Shown here: piece after piece, positions 18,001 through 25,928 of the stretch
How positions within the stretch are numbered: position 1 is the stretch's first letter
How the letters are laid out: each line of letters starts with the position of its first letter
Origin: an uncultured Muribaculaceae bacterium
GTDB lineage: Bacteria; Bacteroidota; Bacteroidia; Bacteroidales; Muribaculaceae
Assembly (NCBI GenBank): GCA_910584495.1
Contig: CAJUAR010000006.1
Location: forward strand, 1-57,809
Reading direction: 5' to 3'
DNA length: 57,809 nt
Notes under the pieces: model-generated
Databases searched by the model: none
Told to the model about the DNA's origin: nothing
What the model saw: only the letters and a program-made list of their open reading frames with translations
Made by a program: the position numbers and the translations under genes

Positions 18001-18924
18001 GCTTCTTCTATCAACCGCAGAGTGTTCGACAACCTGGCTTTGGCCGGAGCTTTCGACTGCTTCGAGGGTATCAAACGCGAGGACCTCTCGGGCGAAGTGG
18101 GCAAGAAGGGCGAAACGGTAGCTGAACAATTGCTCCGTTACGGTGCTCAGCGACAAAACGAATCGAAACTGTCGCAAACATCGCTTTTCGGTTTTGATGA
18201 TGCCGAAATTTTAGCTTCGAGCCGTCCGCCAATTCCTTCTATGCCCGCGTGGGATAATCTTGTGCGCCTCAACAAGGAGCGAGAGCTTGTGGGAATGTAT
18301 CTATCAGCCCACCCTCTCGACCCCTATTGGCTCGAGGTGAACTATGGCGTGAGCTGTACGACCACAGAGTTCAACGAAATCAATGAGCCTACAACCAAGC
18401 CGGTGACTTTTGCCGGTATGATTGTGCACATTGAAGAACGCAAACTCCAGTCCGGTACTGTGATGAGCATTTTCAAGGTGGAGGACTACACGGGCACTGC
18501 CGAGTTCACCCTTTTCGACAAACAGCGTGCCGAGTACGCCTCGCTCTGCATTGTGGGCACTCCTGTGTTGGTGGTTGGCACATTCCGCGAAATACGCAAC
18601 CGAAACACCGGTGCTACAGCCCTGCGCTTCAATGTCGACCGCCTGATGCACCTCGACGGTTTGCGAGGCCGTCTGCTGCAGGAACTTAACTTGACCATCA
18701 ACCCGCATCAGGCCTCCGACATTATCGCAGCCCTCGACGAAGTGAGAGCAAAACGCAATTCTTACGGCGAACACATGCCCGTTTCTATTTCTGTCTTTGC
18801 TCCTGAATACAACCGCAAATTACGCTTTTCATCCTCCCTCAACATACCTGTTACTCGCGATTTTATCCAAGACCTCGACAATCAGGGTGTTGATGTTGAT
18901 TTTACCAAACTTAATTTTAATTAA
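15091..18924 (+). CDS. dnaE: DNA polymerase III subunit alpha
   Basis: Replicative polymerase catalytic subunit. An N-terminal PHP domain starts HLHVHSQYSLLDG. Palm-domain motifs follow: GPGRGSAAGSVVAYCLGI and the catalytic PDIDVDF, with Asp496 and Asp498. Next come the fingers and thumb, a helix-hairpin-helix region (LSAIKGIGPDVVRSI), the OB fold (TFAGMIVHIEERKLQSG) and a C-terminal tail. At 1277 residues it fits DnaE1 of Bacteroidetes. Thioredoxin follows only 7 bp downstream, a pairing common in Bacteroides. Confidence 0.97.
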   Translation: MTQFVHLHVHSQYSLLDGLSSIDGLVKKAVADGMPAVALTDHGNMFGIKSFINTIKGHNGKVKDAVKAAETALNAAREADDGQAVIQAEADLAAARARYLKPIVGCEMYVAKNDLHDRGDNKDKGYHLVVLAKNERGYKNLIKLVSKAWTEGFYHHPRTDRKELSEHSEGLIVCSACLGGEVPRLLRAGDYEGADEAVAWYKATFGDDYYIELQRHKANVERANHETYEIQRQVEPQLLELARKHGIKVIATNDCHFINEGDAEAHDRLICLSTNKLVSDPNRMLYSKQEWFKTSAEMAQVFADMPQVLENTLEIADKVEEYSIDHPPIMPNFAIPESFGTEDEYRSRITEQELFDEFTRDENGNEIMTREDGLKKIKALGGYQKLYRIKFEADYLRKITYEGAERRYGSPLSKEVDERINFELHIMKTMGFPGYFLIVEDFIRVGRQMGVSIGPGRGSAAGSVVAYCLGITQIDPLKYDLLFERFLNPDRISLPDIDVDFDDDGRETVLNYVTERYGAPNVAHIITYGTMAAKSAIKDVARVMNLPVAMSNQLTKLIPRHMPIDPRDENHEKELKPTVSNCINYLPEFQAEMEKNSNVRELMNFANSLEGTVRNVGVHACGVIICRDDVTDWVPVSTAADKNGDRILVTQYEGRVIEDTGLIKMDFLGLKTLSIIREAVANIKRSRGIDLDIDSIPIDDKKTYELYSRGATVGTFQFESPGMQRYLRQLQPTVFEDLIAMNALYRPGPMDNIPEFIARKQGLHKIEYDIPEMETYLKDTYGITVYQEQVMLLSRLIAGFTRGQSDTLRKAMGKKLKKKMDELKGKFLAGGQERGHKAEILEKIWTEWEKFASYAFNKSHATCYSWVAFQTGYLKANYPAEFMAAVLSRNLEDIAKLAFYMDECKAMGLQVKGPDINESISSFSVSEPSVIRFGLSAIKGIGPDVVRSIIEARDAGGTFKDIYDFVERVPASSINRRVFDNLALAGAFDCFEGIKREDLSGEVGKKGETVAEQLLRYGAQRQNESKLSQTSLFGFDDAEILASSRPPIPSMPAWDNLVRLNKERELVGMYLSAHPLDPYWLEVNYGVSCTTTEFNEINEPTTKPVTFAGMIVHIEERKLQSGTVMSIFKVEDYTGTAEFTLFDKQRAEYASLCIVGTPVLVVGTFREIRNRNTGATALRFNVDRLMHLDGLRGRLLQELNLTINPHQASDIIAALDEVRAKRNSYGEHMPVSISVFAPEYNRKLRFSSSLNIPVTRDFIQDLDNQGVDVDFTKLNFN

Positions 18925-18931
18925 TATAACT

Positions 18932-19249
18932 ATGACTTTTACCGACGAGAACATAAAAGAAATCATTGCATCTGGCAAACCTGTAGTGGTAGACTTCTGG
19001 GCAACATGGTGCGGCCCTTGCATGGCTATGGCCCCAATCGTAGAACAGCTTGCCGCCGAATACGAAGGTAAAGCGGTGGTGGGAAAATATAACCTCGACG
19101 ACGAAAACGACTTTGCAACCGAATGTGGTATCCGTAGCCTTCCAACTCTTCTCTTCTTCAAGAACGGTGAAAAAACTCCGCTTCGCCTTGTCGGAGGCCA
19201 AAAGGCCGATGCCATCCGTGCCAAAATTGAAGAACTGCTGGCACTCTGA
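18932..19249 (+). CDS. trxA: Thioredoxin
   Basis: Small cytosolic thiol-disulfide oxidoreductase with the canonical WCGPC active site (about residues 28-32) and cis-Pro region (RSLPTLLFFKNG). It has 105 residues, typical for thioredoxin. The ATG at 18932 is chosen because the longer frame upstream overlaps dnaE and carries no family sequence. No signal peptide. Likely cotranscribed with dnaE. Confidence 0.95.
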   Translation: MTFTDENIKEIIASGKPVVVDFWATWCGPCMAMAPIVEQLAAEYEGKAVVGKYNLDDENDFATECGIRSLPTLLFFKNGEKTPLRLVGGQKADAIRAKIEELLAL

Positions 19250-19272
19250 CGCTGCAAACCCCTGATAGAAGG

Positions 19273-20892
19273 ATGAAAACCATTTTCACACCCACCGACA
19301 TCGACGACATAATGCGGGCCACAATAGGCACGCTCGACGAACTCTCGGAGCTGGAGGAGCCTGCAAGAAGCAGACTCCTCCAGCGACGGGAGGCTTTTGT
19401 CGATAATGTCGGAGAAGAAGTGGCAAAAAAAGTGATGGAAATCAGGGGTGAGGCCAATACTCGTGTCATCGTTTTTGCAGGCTACGGCCTGTGCGGAGCT
19501 TTTGCTCTGGCTGCTGCTACCGAGCTCCACACTATGGGATGCCATGCTCGGGTGGTGCTGTTCAACATCGGCGGCAAATGCCTGTCGGCCGACTGTGCTG
19601 CTGCGCGCGAGAACTTCCTGAGCGTCTGTGGCGCGGACTATTTGACCGAGGTCATAAATCCAGGTGTAGACTTTGCCATGCCTCAGCTCAAACGGCGCAC
19701 CATTGTGGTCGACGGAATATTTGGCAGCGAAGATCTCAAACCTTTGCGTGGTGGTTATCAGGCGGTGGCTCGCTACATCAACGAACATTCGCCCCAAGTG
19801 ATTTCCATCGACCTGCCGTCGGGTATGACCACCCGGCTTAATGTGGGAATGATTAACCGCAACATTGTCCATGCCACATATACCCTTGCACTAATAGGCC
19901 CCACATTGTCTTTCTTCATGCCGGAGAATGCCGAGCTGCTTGGTGCCTGGTCGGTGCTTCCGGTGGCGGTCAACCGCGATGCACTCGACTCAGTTAAGCG
20001 CAACCATCTGCTGATTGATGCCGAGGCCATCCGTAATGTGCTGCCAAAAAGGCCGTCGACCGTGTCGAAAGCCGACCTTGGCGATGTGCTCATTTTTGCC
20101 GGTTCATACGGCATGCTCGGAGCTGCCGTGCTCGCCACCAGAGCCGCCACTCACTCAGGTTGCGGCCGCGTCACCTGTCATGGGCCGCGCTGTGCTTTCT
20201 TTGTAATGCAGAGCGCGGTGCCGTCGGCAATGTTTACCACCGATGGTGCCGACGTCGACATTCGCCAGTTCGACAATCCTCGCAATTGTCAAGGAGTGGC
20301 CATCGGTCCCGGGCTGGGAACATCGAAAGCAACAGCCGAAGGGCTGGGAGCGTTTCTCAAAAGCTGTTATGCCGAGCGCAGGCCACTAATTCTCGATGCC
20401 GATGCTCTCAACATCATTGCCCAGAATCCATCATTTATAGATTATATACCACCACATTCCGTAATCACGCCACATGCCGGAGAGTTCGACCGTCTTTTTG
20501 GCGAACAAAGCTCACACGGCACACGAACACTGACTGCCATAGAAATGGCAGCGAGATATAAGATTACCATTGTGCTGAAAGGACCGTATACCCAGACCAT
20601 CTGGAGCGACGGCTCGTTGATTGTCAACACCTCGGGCACCGAAGCCCTTGCCACTGCAGGCAGCGGCGATGTGCTGACCGGGCTTCTTGCCGGCTTTGTG
20701 GCACAGAAAATGTCGCCCGAAGTTGCTGCTGTTGCAGCTGTATATGTTCATGGCCTGGCCGGACGCATCGCCGCACGCTCATGTGGTTCTTACGGTACAA
20801 CTGCCGAAGATGTAGCCGATGCTATAGGCCCGGCTATCGATTATATTCTTAACCCACGTCGGCAACAGCCGGCATACGATTGTCAAATATGA
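19273..20892 (+). CDS. Bifunctional NAD(P)H-hydrate repair protein with degenerate epimerase half
   Basis: Repairs hydrated NAD(P)H. The C-terminal NnrD/YjeF-C dehydratase domain (about 245-539) looks intact: KADLGDVLIFAGSYGMLGA, GPGLGTSK at 346-352, LDADALN, ITPHAGEFDRL, VLKGPYT and ATAGSGDVLTG at 460-470. The N-terminal YjeF-N/NnrE epimerase domain keeps the fold outline (VVDGIFG, SIDLPSGM) but lost its signature. Where GxGNNGGDG is expected, it reads GYGLCGAFA at about 70-78, and the usual LMERA helix is not recognisable. The epimerase may be inactive or changed. It starts 23 bp after trxA, and its stop overlaps the next gene's start. Confidence 0.88.
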   Translation: MKTIFTPTDIDDIMRATIGTLDELSELEEPARSRLLQRREAFVDNVGEEVAKKVMEIRGEANTRVIVFAGYGLCGAFALAAATELHTMGCHARVVLFNIGGKCLSADCAAARENFLSVCGADYLTEVINPGVDFAMPQLKRRTIVVDGIFGSEDLKPLRGGYQAVARYINEHSPQVISIDLPSGMTTRLNVGMINRNIVHATYTLALIGPTLSFFMPENAELLGAWSVLPVAVNRDALDSVKRNHLLIDAEAIRNVLPKRPSTVSKADLGDVLIFAGSYGMLGAAVLATRAATHSGCGRVTCHGPRCAFFVMQSAVPSAMFTTDGADVDIRQFDNPRNCQGVAIGPGLGTSKATAEGLGAFLKSCYAERRPLILDADALNIIAQNPSFIDYIPPHSVITPHAGEFDRLFGEQSSHGTRTLTAIEMAARYKITIVLKGPYTQTIWSDGSLIVNTSGTEALATAGSGDVLTGLLAGFVAQKMSPEVAAVAAVYVHGLAGRIAARSCGSYGTTAEDVADAIGPAIDYILNPRRQQPAYDCQI

Positions 20893-21992
20893 AAAAAAAT
20901 GTCTTTCTGTTATGCGCGGCCTTGTTGGCCGGAGCTCCGGTTGTTTCGGCACAGGCTTCGCAAAAAATCACTGCCGGAAAAGCGAATGAGTATGGGTTGG
21001 CCTATGCCCTTCCTCTTACTGCAATAGATGTCTATCTCGTTGCCGAGCTGACAGAAAAAACACCCGGTGAGTTCTACAACTATGCTCGTCGTTATCTTGG
21101 TCTTGCCAAGGCAGTCACCAAGCCTCGCCTGTCGGCAGAGCTCAAGCAAGCCATAATCGTGCCCAAAGGCATGCCCGATGCCAACCAACGTTGGCTGGCA
21201 CAGTTCCGTCCCGGTAGCTCGGTCTTCATCACCCTCAATGAAGAAGGTTTGCCGCTGACTATCAACAGCGATGAAATCCCCGATGAATACATGCCCGAAA
21301 TACCGCCAACAACAGAGTTCTCGGCATCGCCGCTCGACGGACCTGCTGCCGAGCAGGCTATTACCGCTGATATGGCGCGCAGTGCCTCGCTCACAAAAAA
21401 AGCCGAACTTGCCGCCCAGCGCATCTTCGAGCTTCGCGAAACACGTTCCGACCTTCTCTCGGGCCAGGCCGACAATCCTCCGGCCGATGGAAAAGCCATG
21501 CAGCTGGTGCTCGACAATCTCGCAGCCCAAGAGGCGGCTCTAACTGCTATGTTTTCCGGCGTGGAACGCAAACGCACCGTGGTCGACAAGGTGACACTTG
21601 TGCCCGACAGCGGCGAAATCGATGGCCGCGTAATAGCGCGTATTTCTGCTGTCGACGGTATTCTCGATGCCGAAGATCTGGCTGGCAAGCCTGTGACACT
21701 CTCACTCAAAATCTCCGAAGCCCCCTCACTACCAGTCAACGAAAAGGGTCAGCCCAAAACATTCCCTCGCGGCGGCGTGCCATATCGCATCCCTGGCACG
21801 GCTTTAGTAACTGTTGACTATGATGGACGCACCATCTCGGCTATAGAAACGCCTATGGCTCAGCTTGGCGTGGTGTTCGGCCTGCCCCCGACACTTTTCA
21901 CCGATAAGAACGAACCCTACAAACTCATCTACGACCCCAATACCGGCGGCATTCTCGAGCTGTCGCCCAAGGAGGGCTCGGCAGCGAAATAG
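20889..21992 (+). CDS. DUF4831 family exported protein
   Basis: Bacteroidetes-specific DUF4831 protein of unknown function. A signal peptide (about 1-22, ending VVSA) is followed by ANEYGLAYALPLTAIDVYLVAELTEKTPGEFYNYARRYLGL, characteristic of the family. The rest is soluble with alternating beta segments, and no membrane anchor is seen. The ATG at 20889 overlaps the TGA of the upstream gene, so it is translationally coupled; an in-frame TTG three codons earlier is less likely. The site of action is probably the periplasm or outer membrane. Confidence 0.88.
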   Translation: MKKNVFLLCAALLAGAPVVSAQASQKITAGKANEYGLAYALPLTAIDVYLVAELTEKTPGEFYNYARRYLGLAKAVTKPRLSAELKQAIIVPKGMPDANQRWLAQFRPGSSVFITLNEEGLPLTINSDEIPDEYMPEIPPTTEFSASPLDGPAAEQAITADMARSASLTKKAELAAQRIFELRETRSDLLSGQADNPPADGKAMQLVLDNLAAQEAALTAMFSGVERKRTVVDKVTLVPDSGEIDGRVIARISAVDGILDAEDLAGKPVTLSLKISEAPSLPVNEKGQPKTFPRGGVPYRIPGTALVTVDYDGRTISAIETPMAQLGVVFGLPPTLFTDKNEPYKLIYDPNTGGILELSPKEGSAAK

Positions 21993-22030
21993 AGCCGCAA
22001 ACACTTTGTGCAAAACCACAGATTATATAA

Positions 22031-22070
22031 TGCGGTCGAATGCCTCTTCGGCATCCGACCGCAATTTTTT
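22031..22070 (+). terminator. Intrinsic terminator after the DUF4831 gene
   Basis: The stem TGCGGTCG/CGACCGCA is extended by ATGCC/GGCAT across one mismatch, and is followed by TTTTTT. It closes the dnaE-trxA-nnr-DUF4831 group before the thrS promoter. Confidence 0.85.
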
Positions 22071-22104
22071 ACCCAAAATATACTGATAATTCATAAAAAA
22101 ATCG

Positions 22105-22112
22105 TATCTTTG
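22105..22112 (+). promoter_or_regulatory. -7 element of the thrS operon promoter
   Basis: TATCTTTG is a perfect -7 element. The -33 region lacks a clear TTTG at 19-21 bp. The predicted leader to the thrS ATG is about 58 nt, long enough for translational control, but I see no recognisable regulatory fold. Confidence 0.5.
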
Positions 22113-22176
22113 CGGCTGTTTATGTCCGGGCAGTTCCGTTGAGCCGCTTAAAGGACTTTGTCTTAAAGCATTAGAT

Positions 22177-24114
22177 ATGATAAAAATCACATTTCCAGAC
22201 AATAACGTAAAGGAATTTGAGGCGGGGGTATCTCCGCTGGAAATTGCACGTTCCATATCGCCACGCCTTGCCAAAGAAGTGCTTGCTGCCGAAGTCAACG
22301 GTGCAGAATGGGACTTGAGCCGTCCCATTGCCGAAGATGCGACACTCAAACTCTTCAAATGGGACGACCCAGAGGGAAAACATGCCTTTTGGCACAGTTC
22401 TGCACACTTGCTTGCAGAAGCTCTACAGGAACTTTATCCCGGTGTGCGTTTCGGCATAGGCCCGGCTGTCGAAAACGGATTTTACTATGACATCGACCCC
22501 GGCGAAAACAAACTCACCGATGCCGATTTTGCCAAAATCGAAGCCAAAATGCTCGAATTGGCAGCACGCGACGAACAGATAGTGCGAGCCGACATAACGA
22601 AGACAGATGCTCTCAAATTCTTTGGTGACAAAAACGAGGAGTACAAGTGCGAGCTTATTTCAGAACTTGAGGACGGCACCATCACCACCTATACACAAGG
22701 TGCTTTTACCGATCTTTGCCGCGGTCCGCACCTTCCCTCGACAGGGATAATAAAGGCTGTCAAAATAATGTCGCTTGCCGGCGCGTTCTGGCGCGGCGAT
22801 GAAAAACGCAAGCAGCTTGTGCGCGTCTACGGCGTTACCTTCCCTAAAAAATCGATGCTCGACGAGTATCTTGCCTTGCTGGAAGAAGCTAAAAAACGCG
22901 ATCACCGCAAGCTGGCAAAAGAAATGGAGCTTGTGGCTTTCTCGCCTCGTGTGGGAGCCGGACTTCCCTTGTGGCTTCCCAAAGGTGCCGCTTTGCGCGA
23001 TCGTCTGGAACAGTTCCTGCGCAAAATTCAAAAGAAATACGGCTATCAGCAGGTAATCACACCCCATATTGGCAACAAGCAGCTCTATGTCACCTCGGGG
23101 CATTATGCCAAATATGGCAAAGATTCGTTCCAGCCCATTCACACACCCGAGGAAGGCGAGGAATACCTGCTCAAACCCATGAACTGCCCTCACCACTGCG
23201 AAATCTACCGCGCCATGCCGCGTTCTTATCGCGACCTGCCTCTGCGTCTGGCCGAATTCGGCACAGTCTACCGCTATGAGCAGAGTGGCGAACTCCACGG
23301 CCTTACACGTGTGCGAGGCTTTACGCAGGACGATGCACATATCTTCTGCTCTCCTGAGCAGATTAAGGACGAGTTCCTCAAGGTGATGGACATTATCCTC
23401 TACATCTTCAAAGCTCTAGATTTCACCAACTACGAGGCTCAGATTTCGCTCCGCGACCCCGAGCACAAGGAGAAATATATTGGTAGCGACGAAAACTGGC
23501 ACCTTGCCGAGCAAGCCATTATCGAAGCTTGTGCCGAAAAAGGCCTGAACGCCCGCACAGAACTTGGCGAAGCAGCCTTCTATGGACCCAAACTTGACTT
23601 TATGGTGCGCGATGCCATTGGCCGTCGCTGGCAGCTTGGCACAATTCAGGTCGACTACAACCTGCCCGAACGTTTTGAACTGGAATTTACCGGCAAGGAC
23701 AACCAGAAGCATCGCCCGGTGATGATTCACCGCGCACCTTTTGGTTCGATGGAACGTTTTGTGGCCGTACTTCTCGAACACACCGCAGGACATCTTCCGC
23801 TGTGGCTCGCCCCCGAACAAGCTGTAATCATCCCGGTGAGCGACAAATTCATGGACTATGCCCGCAATGTTGCCGACGAACTCGAGCAGTCTGATATCCG
23901 TGTTTTTATCGACGACCGAAACGAAACACTTGGTCGCAAAATCCGCGACAACCAGCTCAAGAAAATGCCATATATGCTCATCGTTGGCGAAAAAGAAGCA
24001 CAAAATGGTGAAGTTTCCGTAAGAAAAACCGGAAAAGGTGACTTAGGTTCGATGAAAATTGCTAACTTTGCAGAAATTTTGACAACCGAAGTCAAAGAAA
24101 TGATTAATCAATAA
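22177..24114 (+). CDS. thrS: Threonine-tRNA ligase
   Basis: Charges tRNA-Thr. Domains in order: TGS (about 1-62, MIKITFPDNNVKEF), the editing domain with HSSAH and CRGPH motifs, the class II catalytic core with zinc-binding MNCPHHCEIY and motif 2 (RYEQSGELHGLTRVRGF), and the anticodon-binding domain (about 535-645). The 645 residues are full length. infC follows 8 bp later, giving the conserved order thrS-infC-rpmI-rplT. Confidence 0.97.
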   Translation: MIKITFPDNNVKEFEAGVSPLEIARSISPRLAKEVLAAEVNGAEWDLSRPIAEDATLKLFKWDDPEGKHAFWHSSAHLLAEALQELYPGVRFGIGPAVENGFYYDIDPGENKLTDADFAKIEAKMLELAARDEQIVRADITKTDALKFFGDKNEEYKCELISELEDGTITTYTQGAFTDLCRGPHLPSTGIIKAVKIMSLAGAFWRGDEKRKQLVRVYGVTFPKKSMLDEYLALLEEAKKRDHRKLAKEMELVAFSPRVGAGLPLWLPKGAALRDRLEQFLRKIQKKYGYQQVITPHIGNKQLYVTSGHYAKYGKDSFQPIHTPEEGEEYLLKPMNCPHHCEIYRAMPRSYRDLPLRLAEFGTVYRYEQSGELHGLTRVRGFTQDDAHIFCSPEQIKDEFLKVMDIILYIFKALDFTNYEAQISLRDPEHKEKYIGSDENWHLAEQAIIEACAEKGLNARTELGEAAFYGPKLDFMVRDAIGRRWQLGTIQVDYNLPERFELEFTGKDNQKHRPVMIHRAPFGSMERFVAVLLEHTAGHLPLWLAPEQAVIIPVSDKFMDYARNVADELEQSDIRVFIDDRNETLGRKIRDNQLKKMPYMLIVGEKEAQNGEVSVRKTGKGDLGSMKIANFAEILTTEVKEMINQ

Positions 24115-24122
24115 CCCCCTGA

Positions 24123-24767
24123 ATGGAGAAAAAGAAACCTTTTAACCCCGGTGCACCGCGCCCCACCGGCCCAGCAAAACCAGCCCATGGAGCGCAGGGC
24201 ACACCTAATGCCAACGCAAACGCCGGTGCTTCCCGCGGCCGTGACCCTCGGCAAGCCAAACAGGCACCTAATAACATCAACGAGCACATTCGTGCCCGAG
24301 AAGTGCGACTTGTAGGCGACAACGTAACACCAGGCATATACTCCATTCAAGAAGCACGCCGCATTGCCGACGAGCTGGAACTTGACCTTGTCGAAATCTC
24401 TGCACAGGCCGATCCACCTGTTTGCAAAGTGCTTGACTACCAGAAATACCTCTACCAGCAGAAGAAAAAAGCCAAGGAAATCAAAGCCAAATCGACCAAG
24501 GTAGTGGTGAAGGAAATCCGTTTCGGGCCGCAAACCGACGACCACGACTACAATTTCAAGCTCAAGCATGCCATGGGATTCCTTCAAGAAGGTGCAAAGG
24601 TTAAAGCCTATGTGTTCTTTAAAGGACGCTCCATCCTCTTCAAGGAACAAGGCGAAGTGCTATTGTTGCGTTTTGCCAACGATTTGGAGGAATTTGGCAA
24701 AGTGGAACAGATGCCCTTGCTCGAAGGCAAGCGAATGATAATCATGATTTCGCCCAAAAAGAAATGA
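24123..24767 (+). CDS. infC: Translation initiation factor IF-3
   Basis: Binds the 30S subunit and enforces start-codon and initiator-tRNA selection. The body from NNINEHIRAREVRLV onwards is a standard IF-3 with N- and C-domains joined by a lysine-rich helix (KYLYQQKKKAKEIKAK). About 48 low-complexity residues rich in Pro, Gly, Ala and Asn precede it. It starts with an ordinary ATG rather than the AUU used for autoregulation in E. coli. The length of 214 residues exceeds the usual 170-180 because of this tail. Confidence 0.96.
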   Translation: MEKKKPFNPGAPRPTGPAKPAHGAQGTPNANANAGASRGRDPRQAKQAPNNINEHIRAREVRLVGDNVTPGIYSIQEARRIADELELDLVEISAQADPPVCKVLDYQKYLYQQKKKAKEIKAKSTKVVVKEIRFGPQTDDHDYNFKLKHAMGFLQEGAKVKAYVFFKGRSILFKEQGEVLLLRFANDLEEFGKVEQMPLLEGKRMIIMISPKKK

Positions 24768-24824
24768 CAACAGCAAAATGCTGACCAAATACAACTCGAA
24801 TTAACTAAATTAACAAACAAACAA

Positions 24825-25022
24825 ATGCCTAAGGTTAAAACTAACTCCGGTGCCAAAAAGAGGTTCGCCCTTACCGGATCAGGAAAAATCAAAAGAAAAC
24901 ACGCCTTCAAGAGCCACATCCTGACCAAGAAGACCAAAAAGCAGAAACGCAACCTTACCCATAGCGGTCTGGTAGCACGCGTTGATGTGTCGAACGTCAA
25001 AGCTCTTCTCGGTCTCAAATAA
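24825..25022 (+). CDS. rpmI: 50S ribosomal protein L35
   Basis: 65-residue basic ribosomal protein starting MPKVKTNSGAKKRFALTGSGK, a standard L35 start. It lies 57 bp after infC. Part of the large subunit, usually co-regulated with L20. Confidence 0.96.
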   Translation: MPKVKTNSGAKKRFALTGSGKIKRKHAFKSHILTKKTKKQKRNLTHSGLVARVDVSNVKALLGLK

Positions 25023-25148
25023 GCGCTTGCAAGTGCTGCTCCTTTGGGACATCTTTCTTAATTCGTGATATTGTAATCTCATTATTAACCGAATGTATAG
25101 CCTCTAAGAGCAAACAAAAAGCCGCTAACATTCACAACATTTGAAACA

Positions 25149-25499
25149 ATGCCAAGATCAGTCAACCACGTCGCATCGCGTGCTCGCCGCAAAAAAATCC
25201 TCAAACTTACAAGAGGTTACTATGGCTGCCGCCGAAATGTATGGACCGTAGCTAAAAACACCTGGGAAAAAGGTCTTACTTACGCATACCGCGACCGCAA
25301 AGACAAAAAGAACAACTTCCGCGCATTATGGATTCAGCGCATCAATGCTGCCGCCCGCATGCACGACCTTAGCTATTCCAAGCTGATGGGTCTCATTCAC
25401 AAAAGCGGTATCGAAATCAACCGCAAAGTGCTTGCCGACCTTGCTCTCAACAACCCCGCAGCTTTTGCTGCTGTTGTAGAAAAAGTTAAGAACGCATAA
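25149..25499 (+). CDS. rplT: 50S ribosomal protein L20
   Basis: 116-residue L20, essential for early 50S assembly and a known autoregulator of this operon in other bacteria. Starts MPRSVNHVASRARRKKILK; AWVNRK-type motifs are replaced by family-equivalent LWIQRINAAAR. The 126-bp gap from rpmI is long for this operon and could hold a control or processing site, but I see no convincing L20-binding fold. Confidence 0.96.
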   Translation: MPRSVNHVASRARRKKILKLTRGYYGCRRNVWTVAKNTWEKGLTYAYRDRKDKKNNFRALWIQRINAAARMHDLSYSKLMGLIHKSGIEINRKVLADLALNNPAAFAAVVEKVKNA

Positions 25500-25510
25500 A
25501 GCCAGCGAAG

Positions 25511-25570
25511 TTAACCCAACAAAAATACAGCGATAACTTTCGGTTGTCGCTGTTTTTTTTGTTGGGTTAA
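25511..25570. terminator. Large bidirectional terminator between rplT and the mazG-like gene
   Basis: Nested inverted repeats: outer TTAACCCAAC/GTTGGGTTAA and inner ACAGCGATAAC/GTTGTCGCTGT. A T-run follows the inner stem on the plus strand, and an A-run precedes it, serving the minus strand. It separates convergent transcription units. Confidence 0.88.
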
Positions 25571-25587
25571 TTTTCTCGTATTACAAT

Positions 25588-25917
25588 CTAACGTTCGTCG
25601 CCGGAACCGTGAATCTTGTCACGATGTTTGCGCGAGTATATTTTGTCGATATTAATCTGTGCCACCTCGTCGAGTGTCAATCCCAAGTCATGAGCCATGA
25701 GCGAGAGATACCATAGAACATCGCCAAGTTCGCGAGCTAATGCCATGCGGTGCTCCTGTGTTGTGAAATCAGAGTTGTGGTCGCGAATGATTTTCTTCAC
25801 TTTGTCGACAACTTCTCCGGTTTCTCCTGCAAGTCCGAGCGATGCATAGACCACTTTCATTCGGTCCGGTTCGAGCACGGTGCCGAAGGCAAGACGTTGG
25901 TATTCGTTGAAGTCCAT
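25588..25917 (-). CDS. MazG-like nucleotide pyrophosphohydrolase
   Basis: 109-residue all-alpha NTP pyrophosphohydrolase. Metal-binding acidic motifs are visible: LGLAGETGEVVDKVKK (about 27-42) and ARELGDVLWYLS (about 62-73), the ExxE/ExxD pattern of the MazG superfamily. It probably cleans up non-canonical dNTPs or NTPs. It is the last gene of a minus-strand group, 11 bp after the acyl-CoA ligase. The exact substrate is unknown. Confidence 0.88.
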   Translation of the reverse strand: MDFNEYQRLAFGTVLEPDRMKVVYASLGLAGETGEVVDKVKKIIRDHNSDFTTQEHRMALARELGDVLWYLSLMAHDLGLTLDEVAQINIDKIYSRKHRDKIHGSGDER

Positions 25918-25928
25918 TCTGTTACTTC

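Noticed and set aside
25023..25148. L20-binding autoregulatory fold between rpmI and rplT
   Set aside because: The gap is unusually long, but no stem arrangement resembling known L20 sites was convincing.
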